Below, piece after piece: positions 12,174 through 24,310 of a stretch of 64,000 nt of DNA. The stretch lies in NCBI GenBank assembly GCA_022925895.1, contig JAKSYS010000151.1, positions 1 through 64,000 of the forward strand, written 5' to 3'. Origin of the DNA: Fragilaria crotonensis. Lineage: Eukaryota; Bacillariophyta; Fragilariophyceae; Fragilariales; Fragilariaceae. The position numbers were made by a program, and so were the translations under genes. Numbering within the stretch: position 1 is the stretch's first letter; each line of letters starts with the position of its first letter. Under the pieces are notes generated by a model. That model did not search any database. It saw only the letters and a list, made by a program, of their open reading frames with translations, and was not told the DNA's origin.

Positions 12174-13559
12174 ATGTCGCTGGCTGGCAATCACAGCGAT
12201 GGCGAAAGGTGCCGCCTTGGCAGACGGCAGAGTTGCACAAGGATGTTTCTCCTTGCAGTGATATGCATCCTCGGGCTTCGAGGCATCCGCGTTTGGCATC
12301 TTGGCGAAATTCATACGGATGAGGAGCAGTTTGCCGTGCCTCCAACATCACACGTTGTGCATAAGAACGTATCCATTGGTACGCCGAAAAGCAGCGCTAA
12401 CATGTACCAAACTGAGCTCAGGACATCGTCTACAAATCAAAATAAGCAGGAAAACGAAATAGTGGAGTCGCATCAAAAGATTTCTTCAGGTGATTCCCAG
12501 TCTCTTAAAGGGCAATGGTCAATAAATAACTCGCTTGTGGAAATTATTCCCTCTCTGACTGGTTTCGTCGACGAACCAGGAGGGCTGTGCACCGAGCTAC
12601 TTGAGCGTTCAATGAACACGGAGGAGGGACATGAGCCTTGGAGAGTATTCGGAGGTTTACTGTGGACATGCAATCAGTGTGGCCAAGAAGGTCTTTCTGA
12701 GCTCGGCAACCATTTGTCGCGTTGGTACATGACCAGAGCAATTGCTTCTGCAGCCGGTGTCACAATTCAATTGGATTGTAGATCGCCCGTAACTGATTTG
12801 ATTCCACAATATTTACAACCGACTCAAACAATTCTTGATGACCGTGCTTCATTTTCGTGGAAGCAGGCCTGTCGAAGTGACGAAATCTGGTATCCCCATA
12901 GTTCTCAACGAAATGGCCTGGAACATATGGTGAGCACAATCCGCTCGGACTTGCGAAATATGACGCAAGATATCCTGCCGAAAATTCCTTGGCTTGCGGA
13001 CGATCTTGATGAAGCCGTAATTCACTTGCGAACGGGTGATATTGGCCGACTGAATGATTCAAAATATGGGCTGGTCCCATTTCATGTGTATACGAACCTT
13101 ATCCCCAACAACACCAAAACCATTGGTGTTGTCACAGCTCCTTATCGACAAAACAGACCAGGTGCAAGCTATGGCGATGCAGAGTTAAATCAGGCAGTCA
13201 CCGAGGCCGCAAGGGATTACATCCAGGGCAAATTTCCCGACGCTAGGGTGTCGATTCGCAACGACGACGTAAACGAAACAATGGCCATCACCTACGTGCG
13301 AATGGTGGCAGCGAAATGGTCGTTCTGCGGTTCATCAACATTTTGTCTATATCCCGCTCTTGCAACATCAGGGGAATCCTACATTCTGCAATCACCCCTG
13401 TATGGTGGTTATCGATCGTGGATCAGTAAGGTAGCCAAATCATTCGAAAATGTGCATTACATAAAAGGCGAGATCATCTTTTCGAGCGAATTGCGGAATT
13501 GGAAGCTAACCCGTATCCTCAGAAGACTTCGGCGCAATTGCGATCACCATAATATATAA
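12174..13559 (+). CDS. Type II membrane glycosyltransferase-like protein
   Basis: A 461-residue protein that starts with a short basic cytosolic tail and one hydrophobic segment at about residues 23-40. This is the layout of a Golgi type II enzyme with a signal anchor, so the catalytic part would face the lumen. A long low-complexity stem follows to about residue 125. The C-terminal half holds LWTCNQCG, DCRSP and the motif HLRTGD at 284-289. That H-x-R-x-G-D pattern is typical of fucosyltransferase-like folds (GT11, GT23 and GT65-type donor-binding loops), and the later WSFCGSSTFCLYPALA segment fits the second nucleotide-sugar-binding region. Substrate and linkage cannot be read from the sequence. 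The ATG at 12174 is the only start that keeps the anchor. It is a single exon. Its 3' end faces IES6, 277 bp away. Fucosyltransferase activity is an inference; membership of a glycosyltransferase-like family is more secure. Confidence 0.75.
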   Translation: MSLAGNHSDGERCRLGRRQSCTRMFLLAVICILGLRGIRVWHLGEIHTDEEQFAVPPTSHVVHKNVSIGTPKSSANMYQTELRTSSTNQNKQENEIVESHQKISSGDSQSLKGQWSINNSLVEIIPSLTGFVDEPGGLCTELLERSMNTEEGHEPWRVFGGLLWTCNQCGQEGLSELGNHLSRWYMTRAIASAAGVTIQLDCRSPVTDLIPQYLQPTQTILDDRASFSWKQACRSDEIWYPHSSQRNGLEHMVSTIRSDLRNMTQDILPKIPWLADDLDEAVIHLRTGDIGRLNDSKYGLVPFHVYTNLIPNNTKTIGVVTAPYRQNRPGASYGDAELNQAVTEAARDYIQGKFPDARVSIRNDDVNETMAITYVRMVAAKWSFCGSSTFCLYPALATSGESYILQSPLYGGYRSWISKVAKSFENVHYIKGEIIFSSELRNWKLTRILRRLRRNCDHHNI

Positions 13560-13836
13560 CATTGTACTAATACAACTCCACTACCCGACAAAGGAAATTT
13601 GATTGTCGTATTGACGTGATAGCCATCTGGGAACACGGGGCTGAGTTGAAAGTGGCATATGAGATTGTGGTCCTGACCACATAACTTAGTCTTCTACGCC
13701 ATGCGGTCTTCTTAACTCGCTGATTGCGTCTTACCTAAGTCGTCTCATCGAAGTACTCTCTTCATGCATTATCCTATTTGCATGTATTGCACAGATTTGG
13801 ATGGGCCAAGACGAGTACGAAAGAGGATTGAAGTGC

Positions 13837-14475
13837 TCATTCTGAAGTGGACGCGAGTAAAGACTTGACAACGTCATTGTAGACAGCAGCACCAGTCATC
13901 GTATTCCATGGCGGTGCTCGTTCCTTAATTTGTTCCAAAGCCCGATCGTTCGCATATGCGAGCGCAGATTTGGGTTCCCGGTACAAGCCTGGCAAACCAG
14001 TTACGGGACAAAACGGTCGTCGAGGTAGCGTGTCCACCACTGAGCACCCGGCTTGTACAAAGGCAAGTGCAACTCCATCCGAGCGAGTGGTTTCTTCGTG
14101 CAAGATTGAAGCCAGCGATCGAGCCTTGAAGCGTTTGGGTATTTGGCCAACCTTTGGTTTGTTTTTTCGCGCCCGTTTTCGTTGTGACGGCTGCTGCAAT
14201 TCGTCGAACTCGTTGTACTCTTCTTCCGGCTCCTCCTCGTCTTCGTCCTGCAACACTTGCTCCAATGCATCCATCCATACAACAGATCTATAGTCGTCAT
14301 CAGCATCGTTACCAGCCATCACAGCACTAGAGGAAGTTCGTGCCTTGTCACGCCGTTTGCGTCGATCCGACCGGCGGGCATGCGGTTGTAACGATGTTGG
14401 CAAAAAATTTGCAGAAGCGCCTGCCGCGGCTCGCATGGCTTCGTTCCATGCCTTTCGTTGAGCATCTTGAGACAT
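13837..14475 (-). CDS. IES6: INO80 chromatin-remodelling complex subunit C (Ies6-like)
   Basis: A 212-residue nuclear protein. The N-terminus is basic and low in complexity (residues 30-50), followed by an acidic run (about 75-92) and a Lys/Arg patch (about 98-108). The family signature follows: KRFKARSLASIL at 114-125 matches the conserved segment before the YL1 C-terminal domain. That domain starts at FCPVTGLPGLYREPKS (about 155-170) and continues ALAYAN to about 176. Known Ies6/INO80C proteins bind Arp5 and stimulate nucleosome sliding by INO80. The length fits the family. The ATG at 14475 is a true start with no better upstream candidate. A young copia element ends 153 bp upstream of the start, in the same orientation, so its LTR lies in or near the promoter. 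A YL1/Swc2 homologue is less likely because the protein is short and has the KRFKxRSLxxIL segment. Confidence 0.85.
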   Translation of the reverse strand: MSQDAQRKAWNEAMRAAAGASANFLPTSLQPHARRSDRRKRRDKARTSSSAVMAGNDADDDYRSVVWMDALEQVLQDEDEEEPEEEYNEFDELQQPSQRKRARKNKPKVGQIPKRFKARSLASILHEETTRSDGVALAFVQAGCSVVDTLPRRPFCPVTGLPGLYREPKSALAYANDRALEQIKERAPPWNTMTGAAVYNDVVKSLLASTSE

Positions 14476-14633
14476 GATGTAGGTGGCTTTGATGACAAGA
14501 TGGCAATGAAAACGAAGAATAGAGACAATCTGTCCTGCACAAGGTCCATGGTTGACTTCACTATTACGCTACGTCGCTCAAGGTACAAATAGTACCTGTG
14601 GTCTTGGCGTGGTACCGGACCGACCTTCTGTTG

Positions 14634-15021
14634 AGTTGGGAGACACGTGAGCCGGAAGCTGCGAGTCTACTCTGTTAGGGTGAGGGTTTGTTCGGTTCAG
14701 TCTTAACAAATAGTAAATCCTAAACTTATAATCTAAAGTAGTAGATCGATCTCATGCAATGATTCCAGACAGGGGTCGCTGTCCGTTTAGAGACGGTCGC
14801 GGAGTAGCAATTCAAGCGATGCGGAGCACCTTGATTGCTAAACCTCAATCGGCGTTAGAGACGACACTATCTGTGCAATGGCCGTTGCAGCAGAGTAGAT
14901 AGTGTGAAGGAGCAGGACAGTAGTCGTTGGAGCAGGACAGTAGTCGTGGAACGACTAGGCTGTAGGACAGTGCCAGTCCAACAGTACAGTAGCCGGTTCC
15001 AGTAGACCGTCTGCCGCAACT
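14634..15021 (-). repeat. 3' LTR of the 14.6-22.2 kb copia element
   Basis: 388 bp, nearly identical to 21825-22212 (about four differences). It contains a near-perfect 20-bp direct duplication around GGAGCAGGACAGTAGTCGT. In element orientation it runs toward IES6, whose start codon is about 160 bp beyond, so it could supply promoter activity. That is inference. Confidence 0.92.
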
Positions 15022-18000
15022 CTCCCTCTCATTGCTTGAGACGTAGGTACGGTATACCAGTCACACGCACTATGCGGCGCATGACTCACAATTGCATCAC
15101 TTTCATTTTCTCGTCACATCGGCATTTCAATCTAGTTAGCCGTTTGAGAGAGAGGTGATGTTGTCATTCACAGATTTGAACAGCGGAGCTGTTCAAGGCA
15201 AGGTTACCATCCTTGCACGAGCTTGCGTATGTGCTCGAAAGTCTCACGGTTGAGACCTTTAGTGAGATAATCAGCCCACTGTTCTTTCGTGTCGACCTTC
15301 AGAATACTGACGTCTCCGTTGGTGACATGACTCCAGAAGAAGTGCCATTTGACAAGGAAGTACTTCGTTCTGTTGGTGATTCGTTGCTTGGTTGCAAGAA
15401 GAAGAGCGCCGTTGTTGTCTTCAAAGACACGACATCGAATCGTCGACTTGAACTGTGGTGGAAGTCGGAGCGCAGCGATCACTTCACTGAGGAGCGATCG
15501 GAGTGGAAGGAGCGTTCTCATGCTGGCGCTGAGAGCTGAGTATTCCGATTCGAGAGTCGACAAAGAGATTTCGGTTTGAAGCTTCGATTTCCAAAGAATT
15601 GGACATCCGCCAAGCGTAATGATGTATCCAGTTCTGGACTTGGCGCTTGAGGGCTCATAGTCGGGGTCGCGACCATGCAAGCCGGCGAAATCGGCGTCAA
15701 CGTAGCAATCAATGGAAAGGTCACCAGTGGGACGAACGATAGTGCCTTTGTCAGCAGTGCGATGCAAGTATCGGATGATGGTCTTAATGGCAGTGGCATG
15801 ACTCTTCTTTGGGCTGTGGTTGAAACGTGCAACTTGACTGACGGCGAAGGCAATGTCAGGTCGAGTATTCGTAGAGAGATAGAGGAGCATTCCAACGATG
15901 GAAGGATAGCTCCAGGATTCATTGTACGATTCACCATCAGGATCGATGCCGAGTGGAAGTTGAATAGCTGGCGTCCAATTTGGGTTGCAGTCAGACATTC
16001 CCGTGGCGTCGATGATTCGCTGGATCAGTCCTTTCTGGGTGAGCGTGACGGTGTTATTCGTAGCATCCTTAACAAATTTAATGCCAAGGAAATCCGTGAA
16101 CGTGCCCTCCTTTGTGAACTGTAGTCCACGTCGTTCGAGACCATCGAGTAGTTTGTTCAAATCGGACTCGTTTGCGTACGCAATTCCGACGTCATCGACA
16201 TAGAGGACGACCATGATGGTGTCCTTGAACAAGAAGCATGGATCCAAGGTGCTCTGTTTGAAGCCTTGATCGGTGAACGCCTCGAGAACATGTTCAAACC
16301 AAAGTCGCGGAGCGACAGATAAACCATACAAACTCTTGACAAGTTGTAGGCACGTAGACTTTCCACGTGGAGATTGGAATCCGCGAGGTAGATGAATCCA
16401 AACAGGCGTTTCCAACTTAGCCTGGACAAATGCGTTGCTAAAGTCAATAGAACTTGTGTCCCAATTGAGCGTCAGAGCAAGGATTGTAAATAGGCGAACG
16501 GAGCTCCACGCGACCACGGGTGCGAAGGTTTCAGGTTCACCTTCTTCCAAGTCACCTCGTACGCAGTACCGTGCCTTGTACTTGCTTATCACACCGTCGG
16601 GTGTCCGTTTACGTTTGAAAACCCAAGTGCCCGGTAAAATTCGAGACTTGGCGTTCGATATTTCCGTTTCAATCCACGTCTTGTTCTTCTCCAAACTGGC
16701 AATCTCTTTTGCAGCGGCTGCCATCCACTTCGAGAGATTCGGTTCATCCGACATCGCTTCATCGTACGTCAGAGTGTCGGGATCGGAGAGAGAGGCTTTG
16801 AGAGCGAGCGGAGGACCAAGAAAACCACATTCTTGAAAGATCCAAGCGCTGGGTTCGACAAAGTATCCGGCGCCTTGATTTCCATCGTAGCCGAGTCGAG
16901 AAGGTGCATTGCGTTGGCGAGTGGAACGGCGAGGCGAATGACGAACGACTGGTGCTGGGCTTGGAGCAAATGAGCGAACGGGCGCGGATGGTGGTTCCTT
17001 TGCTGACGACGTATCATTCGTCGATGTTGTCTCCCTCATTGGAGACATCCGGGTCGGAGACGGAGATGGTGGACGCGGAGGCGTAGGCAAAGGAGTCGGT
17101 GCGCGAGGAGTTTCGAGGTCGGAGAACGGGAGGTGTTGGGGAGTAATGGGAATGGTGGGGCGCGAACAATCGAGTCAACCGTTGCAACAGGCGTCGAAGT
17201 CGGACAACAATGGAATTGTCGACGACGTCGTGCTGTTGATGTACTGTCTCCCTCGTTGACGAGATCGGGCGCGGAGGCGTAGAGCTGTCAGGAGAGATGG
17301 CGTAGTTGGAAACTGAGTTGTCGGTGGCGGCGAAACAGGAAATGGAGTCGGTGGAGATGACATCCATTGCAGTCGCAACAGAGTCCATGTTGCGAAGTGT
17401 GTTGGCAACGATGGCGTCGGATGTTGGATCATCATTGATCGACATTTCTGTTTCGTCCTCGTCGTCGAATGGGTACTGGAAGTAGGATTCGCCGAAGAGT
17501 TGTGCCCATGCGCGGGAATTGAAGTCAGGAAGACTTTCAAGCGATGAGGTGATGGTCGAGAACCAATCATCAAAAACAATATGGAATTGCGGAGTGATGT
17601 AGCCCGTCGATGGATTGAGAACGATCGGAACGGTGCTTGCGTGTTTGCTTGACAATCCCATGTTCACGCAACGAGTGCTGCGAGGTTTCCAACGAAGCTT
17701 CTTTCCATCAGCAATCGACTTGTCCAAGACATAAACCGGACAGCCCCAAACATGAAGATCATGAAACTTATGTTGTTGCCATCTGGATTTTGTGAACACG
17801 TCGACAGGGGAAAGGCCAGAGACTTGATTTGGCATGTGATTGTGAAGGAAAACAGCATGCTGCACAGCCATTGGCCAAAGTGAAGCGTCGGCGACGTCGG
17901 GCCAATGAATGGCCGAGTGTAACATCATCGTCCGAGCAATGGACATGATGGTTTGGATGCTGCGTTCGGCGTTGCCGTTGTGGTGATGAGCACCGACACC

Positions 18001-21000
18001 AGCAAATCGCACAATCTGCTCAAATAGACTTAACCTTTCAGTAAAAGCCTTCGTAGTGAAACACTTTGCGTTGTCTGATAGATACGATTGCGGGATAACG
18101 CCATGGTCACGGCACATGAGTTCGAAGTTTTCTTTGCCATCAGAGTTTCGTGCGTGTTCAAATGAGTTTGGAACTCGATGTGAACGAAGCCAGAGGCGTG
18201 ATCATTGAAAAGACATCCGCCAGAATACAGCTCACTGTTGAGACTCCTTCCTGCGGATGTGAAGAGTCTGCCCTTGGTGCTGCTCACAAAATGATCGACC
18301 GAAACTTGTTGTCCTGGAACCAAGTGTCCATCTTTCAGAACACCTTCGCGATCACGTACTGCCGTACTGACTCGTCCAGGCGCTGGTCGACGATGCTGTT
18401 TGCCATACTGGCAGGCAGCACACTTTGGTAACTCCGTCAAGGAACATGCCGCTTGATGAAGTTTTCGCTTGTTGTTGCTTTTGGTTAAGACACCTGAGCG
18501 CATCAAAACTGAATCTTCCGAAAGCTGATGTGACCGAGTCGATAGTGCCAACGAAGGAGCTCTTTCTCAGGTTCGGAGAGGTTGAGATTCGCTTCGTTGA
18601 CCGCGGAGATGGTTGCGTTGAGACATTCTGCGGCAGGAAGAATGGCTGGCTGGCGATAAGCTTGCGAGGTCGGCAGGTTGTTGTCAGGATTGACATGTGC
18701 AACAATTGGTGATCGATTCGGATCGTCGGGGACTCCGCTCATCGTCAATCGGTGCGCTTCAACCTTGATCGTTTCATCGGAATACGTCTGAAGAAGACTG
18801 GTAGTGGACAAGAGACGTACTCTGATCTTTGGGACGTAGTAAGCTGGGAGCTCGAGCGTTCGAAGTTTGCCGGTGGAGTCGTGGAACGACCAGTGAACTT
18901 TTCCTTCTCCTTCGATTCGCAAGCCTTTTGCGATGCCATTCAATTGAGTGATGGTACTGGGACGGGACAAAGGACCGACAAAATCAAGCTTCTCAGGAGA
19001 TGGTGACGCTAGCACCAGAATCCCAAATCACAGAGAACGTCGACTCTGGTGACATCGCAGCTCTGAATCGACTTGGTGCCAATAAGGCGACGCGTTCGAG
19101 AAGAGTTGGAGCACCAATACGAGCCATGTGTGCATCCACCGAGTTACGGTCGTATTCGGGGTCAGTAGGACGGTAGTAGGCATCGTTGGCATCGACAGTA
19201 TGAGGCTGACGGGAGGCTGGGCGATCAGGTACAACAGGTGCCGGTGAACGTCGGGTTTGCTGTCCATAAAATGGACGGCCGGCTGCCCGATTAACGGTCG
19301 GAGAGTTGGGATGTAAGTTCGGACGAACACGATTACCGGATTGACCATGTCTGACCGGGTTTCCTCCCACGACGTACATCGGGAACTTGTTGTTGACGTT
19401 GCCAAGGTGACTCAAGCGTAGGATCGTAGTAGTTGAGTTTGCTGAGCAAACTGACTTCACGTTCAAGGCGTGTACTCGAATTTGAATTTTGCGAATTTCG
19501 TCGCGAAGTCGTTGTTCCTCGACCGTTGGCGCTTGGTGTTTACGGACGTAGTGACCCATCGAGCGAAGATTGAGAGGGTACTTCCGATGAAGACCCTCCG
19601 TCTTAATGCTCTGATGAACGACACGAGGACGACGACGGTTGCGGAGCAACTCGTGTCGATGACGACGATACTCGGTGCGAGACATCGCGTGTACCGCAGG
19701 GCCGTCGAGATTGGGCTGTGAGACAGCGCGAAGTTGACGCCAACTGTAACTCGTTACTGCAACCCAGAAGAGCGGAGCGATGAAGGCGGTGTAGTTGTCG
19801 GCGACAAAGGACGGAAAGCGATCGACAAATGGCAGGATGCTTGTCGAAAGAGTGCGGAGCACAATCGCGTAGTCGAATCGCCAGATCGGAAGGAGGATGG
19901 GAACGACGAAGCTGTCAACGAACCAGACAATCGGACCAACCAAAGGGAGCATGGCGAGAAGGAAGACAACTTTGAAGAAGAACGGAAGGATGGAGAAGGC
20001 ATACAACAAATCACTGATGTCTGGCATTCTCTGAGTTTCTGTGATCCACACCGATGGGTCTTGGACAAGAGAGAGCATGGCGGTGGAGCTTGCGGCAGGA
20101 GTGCCATTGGAAACGGTGTTTCGAGAGACGCCAGTGTGTGTTTCTGTCGAATGAGTGGTCGTCCACCTTTTGCAAGAAGCACACCAGTTGAACGTGTGGG
20201 TGTCCGTCTTCTTTGTAGTTGGAGCACCGGCAGCTGGTGGCGTGGAACGCCAACCAGGCTTGCGAGATGCACTGACATGTGCCTGACGATTGCTCTGATT
20301 GCGTTGGGAACGAGGATGGAGCTTTGCTGCTTGTCAGGGCACTCGTTTGCCCAGTGTCCTGGCTTCCCGCATTTGTTGCAGTTGCCAGGTTTCTTCGTTG
20401 GGCTGCCGCCGACGCGGGGTTTGTTCTGCATCAAAGTGAGAACTTCCGCTCGGGTGATGGGAGCATTCACCTCGACGGCAAGATTTCCAAACGCAGGTGG
20501 CGGAGCCTTGGAATCACGAGCGTGCCTGGCCGGTGGCCATTCTTTGCGATCGAAAAGGGTACGGTACGTATCCTCGGCCTGAGTGCAAATATCCTTGTAC
20601 GTGAGTCTGAGTGAGCTCATGTGATCATTCGCAGCGGTCTTCTCCTTAAAACCGATGTCAAGGAGAGCTTGTTCGAGCTTCTGCTTGGTCGCACGGAGTG
20701 GAAAGCGGAAGTCTTCGTTGCCCGATCCTCCAGCGAGGAGGAAAATCTTCATCATCGACAACGTCAAGTTGTGATCGTATTGGCCGGCGGTGGTGAGTTC
20801 GAGCATCCTTTCTGAACTGGGCGGCGAGCTGTTCCAAGTTTTCCCGGGTACTGACTTGGAAGGCGTAGCTTGATCGACGACTTGAGGTCTTCGAATCTCT
20901 CGATAGAGGTCGATTGAATGGCCTTCAAGAATTGAAGCCAGACAATCGGAAACGGATCTGATTCGTCAAGCTTCTCCGTGACCTTGTTACTGAGCAACGG

Positions 21001-21824
21001 TGTGAGCGACGCAAGTAGGTACGTGCGTGCTGCTTTGTCATTCGTCTTGTCGTACTTGTCATAGAGCTCGAGCTGTTTTTCAATCAACTGCTGAGCGGAC
21101 TGGACCGTGTAACGGGCATGTGACTTAACGACGTTCGTCATCTTTTCAGTATCGGTCGGATCGGGGATGTACGCGATACTGTCCATTCCGGTATCGACCA
21201 AATGATTCCAGACGGAGTTTTGGAAGGAGATTAAGTCGTCGGCGGGCTTGAAGAGAGTTGTCATCCCAGTGCGGCGATGATTGTAACCTTTCTGTGCCGC
21301 GGAGACAAAGACCGGACGGAGCTGGTTTGGTGACGTGGATTCGGTTGGCGCGCTTGGATCGAGACCGGTCCAATCGGCTTTGGGTTTCCCTCCTGTCCAG
21401 GCGGACCAGGAGTCTTTAGAAAGTAGAATGACATCTCCCATGATTGGGTTGACTGGCTTGACAGCCACGTCAGCGGCACCGGCTTCAGATGAAGACATAC
21501 TCGGAGGTAACGTTTCGATGATAGCGGTGACAAGTGCAAGGTCCTCGGCGAGATCTTCGAAAGAGCTGTCAGGTGCACTTGATAAAGGACTTGGTGGATC
21601 CGACAGCTTAACTGTGGATAGCTAGCTGGAAGCTAGACTTTAAGCACCTTAGTTCTTGCTTGGAAAGCTTAACTGAAGGCGACTAGTACTAGCTGGAAAC
21701 TAGTATAGTTGCAGTCCTTGTAGATCTAACTCACTGGAGCGGAGCTCTCTTCGTCTTGGCAGGTCCCGGGAGGAGTTGCCGCGAGGAAGCGTGTGATGGT
21801 TAGTCTAAATTGGGCAAAATAACC

Positions 21825-22212
21825 AGTTGGGAGACTCGTGAGCCGGAAGCTGCGAGTCTACTCTGTTAGGGTGAGGGTTTGTTCGGTTCAGTCTTCACAA
21901 ATAGTAAATCCTAAACTTATAATCTAAAGTAGTAGATCGATCTCATGCAATGATTCCAGACAGGGGTCGCTGTCCGTTTAGAGACGGTCGCGGAGTAGCA
22001 ATTCAAGCGATGCGGAGCACCTTGATTGCTAAACCTCAATCGGCGTTAGAGACGACACTATCACTGCAATGGCCGTTGCAGCAGAGTAGATAGTGTGAAG
22101 GAGCAGGACAGTAGTCGTTGGAGCAGGACAGTAGTCGTGGAACGACTAGGCTGTAGGACAGTGCCAGTCCAACAGTACAGTAGCCGGTTCCAGTAGACCG
22201 TCTGCCGCAACT
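21825..22212 (-). repeat. 5' LTR of the 14.6-22.2 kb copia element
   Basis: 388-bp partner of the LTR at 14634-15021. In element orientation it begins AGTTGCGGCAGACGG and ends CTCCCAACT. The 5-bp duplication TGTTG follows it directly on the outer side. Confidence 0.92.
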
Positions 22213-22217
22213 TGTTG

Positions 22218-23045
22218 CGCTGGACTGTGCTACCGTCGTTCGGTCCACGTTCTTCTGGCACCAGCACTGGTTCCTGCGAGAAAAGGGGCTATCCCTTCTC
22301 AATCTTTCGAGTGTTTACCGCGACATGGTGATGGCAAGCACCAAACTAACTTTCCCAGGATGGTTGATCAATTCAACCCAAACCGACGATTGCGAAGGAA
22401 CGCCTTCTGCAAATGCAGTACGATAGGCGTCATGGGAGGCATTAACTTCATAGAGCTAGCATAATTAGTAGCTCACAATATCCAAACTACGATTCGACAC
22501 GTTCGTCCACAACAGCACTCCCAAGTAACTCCATCTTACTCCGCACTCCAGCGCCTAACGACTACTACCGGTAGAACTGGAGTAAGGTGCCTGGAACATA
22601 CTCGAGTACAAGTATTCTCTCTACTCCCTTCCAGCCAATTGTAGAGAGAACTTGAACCCCTGCTTTGCACCTCTACTTCCTGGTACAGTAGAAACCTGAA
22701 ATCCTCTTTGTTCGCTGTTTAGAAAATAGAGTGAACGAGCGAACTGAAAGTGAACAGAGCAACTGGTGTCGCTAGCTAACACGAATATCGATGATGTTGC
22801 AAATGACATAGTTAATGGGTGGTTTAGCAAGTTCCCTTAAGCCAAACTAAAAAGAAGAGTATAGGACGTAGGCTGAGACTCAACACGTTGTGTAGTGCTC
22901 CGACTAAAGAGGAAATCTCGCTTTTTGCACTCCTATAGATTTGGAATGGATCTACTTGTTTCCATATTCTATTGCTAGTACCAAAACTCGCCGCAACCAC
23001 CTTGTTATCTCATTCTACACTAAGATTTTGGCAGGATTCATTGAC
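22218..23045. other. No recognisable gene
   Basis: Intergenic DNA between the copia element and the VPPG-repeat gene. It has GTAC/AGTAC words near 22.56-22.62 kb and no open frame with coding character on either strand. Confidence 0.5.
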
Positions 23046-24310
23046 TTAATAGTCTCCAAAACCACCAGCATCATTCCCATTGTCAGTATCACCATATCCA
23101 GTATCTTGAGCGTTCGCATATTGTTGATGACCGTAATGGTCGAACATTGACATGCCAGCAGCACCAAGAGCAGCACCTCCCAAGAGAGGCAGTAGGTATC
23201 CACCCATACCTCCCTGGTTCATGGTATTATAGTTATTTTGTGAGTTGTTGGGTTGCGGCATGTGCTGCCCGCCATTCTGCATACCATTGTTTGGCAAGGG
23301 AGTGTTTCTTTGAGCTCCAGCTCCAGAATACTGTCGGCTTTGAGGGATGTACGACACATGAAATTCAGACACATTCGGCGGCACAGTCGCACTAATGACT
23401 CGACCCGGCTCATCCGGAATGGCGACGTGAATCACGGTACCCGGCTGTGTCCCTGGCGGGACTCGTACCAGCAAAAGCTTTTGCCCTGAAGGGGGCTGAG
23501 GAGGTGCTTCAACGGCAATGTCGTCATAGGCAACGTGAAACTCAGAAACTCCAGGAGGAACTTGCGCTGCAATCGTTCGACTTCCGCCAGGAACTTGCAC
23601 ATGCAGAATTGATCCGGCAGCCACGCCTGGCGGAACTTGTACCTTCATTATCTTTTGATTATTGCTAGGAAGGGCTTGTGGTCTAGGAGGTGGGACAGGA
23701 TCATATCCTTGAAAATGGTCATATACCGGCGTGGCAACCGCATCCGTCATTATCGGAGAAGCTTGAGCGGAGCTTATCGGGGTCAATCTGGTAGCTGGAA
23801 TGGTTGCATTCCATGGTTTTTTGTGATCCGGAACGGGTGTGGCATAGGCATCCCGCGGTGGCGACACCGGCTGTAACATTGAATAGTCTTGAGGAGGGAT
23901 CGCTGGAGCGGTAGGCAAGGATGAGGGAGTGACAGCACGTGGCGGAATTCGCACCAAAAATTGTTGACCCGCAGTCATTCCAGAGGGAACGTGCGCTTGC
24001 ACTGTCTGGCCATCAGGGGTCTGCACTTGAATTTGTTGACCACCTTGAACCCCGGGAGGAATGATCACTTTCAAGAAAATGAGAGAGAGGGTGAAATTAA
24101 GACGACAGGGCTCGAACAGCATATGTGCCACTCACCGGCAACCGTGCGGTCGTCTCCTCCCAACGGCAACGAAGGCGGAGCTGCTGCAAGCGCATTCCCT
24201 CCTGTGGACTGGAACCTGCGCTGACCTGGAAAAACGGCAACGCCCCCATCAGAAGTTTGTCGATTGTAGGCCTTCTGAGGGTCGCCAAATGAGTCGATAC
24301 AGCATAACAT
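23046..24310 (-). CDS. VPPG-repeat protein, two exons
   Basis: Spliced gene: exon 1 at 24136-24310 and exon 2 at 23046-24067, with a 68-bp intron (GTGAGT donor, AAAG acceptor). The intron splits a valine codon and the join keeps the frame, giving 398 residues. The protein contains about four copies of a module of the type V-x-V-P-P-G-V/T-x-x-G-x-x-x-x-V with a following P-x-G (for example VIIPPGVQGGQQIQVQTP, MKVQVPPGVAAGSILHVQVP, LLVRVPPGTQPGTVIHVAIP). Each is probably a small beta domain. Two modules are followed by a near-identical SEFHVxY strand. A Pro/Gln-rich linker, an Asn/Gln-rich stretch, a glycine-rich hydrophobic segment (YLLPLLGGAALGAAG) and an acidic Gly/Asp tail complete it. Modules of this kind are common in stramenopile proteins, but I know of no assigned function. 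The start is the first ATG in the exon 1 frame. Confidence 0.8.

Larger units (their letters stand above)
14629..22217 (-). mobile_element. Young Ty1/copia element with matching LTRs and 5-bp target duplication
   Basis: LTR retrotransposon on the minus strand. The element is 14634-22212 (7.6 kb), flanked by the direct repeat TGTTG at 14629-14633 and 22213-22217. Parts in copia order from high to low coordinate: gag (about 19.8-21.5 kb) with a CCHC zinc knuckle (CNKCGKPGHWANEC) near 20.4 kb; protease with a DSGA motif near 19.0 kb; gag-pre-integrase and integrase (about 17.0-18.9 kb); reverse transcriptase plus RNase H (about 15.2-17.1 kb), which is a single open stretch with VVLYVDDVG and the C-terminal DYLTKGLN. 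The coding part carries roughly half a dozen breaks, so it looks broken, although some may be assembly errors of the kind seen in nearby host genes. The two LTRs differ at only about four sites, so the insertion is recent. It lies between the VPPG-repeat gene and IES6. Confidence 0.92.

Noticed and set aside
19734-20582. 282-residue plus-strand frame
   Set aside because: It lies antisense to the gag region of the young copia element and shows no domain.
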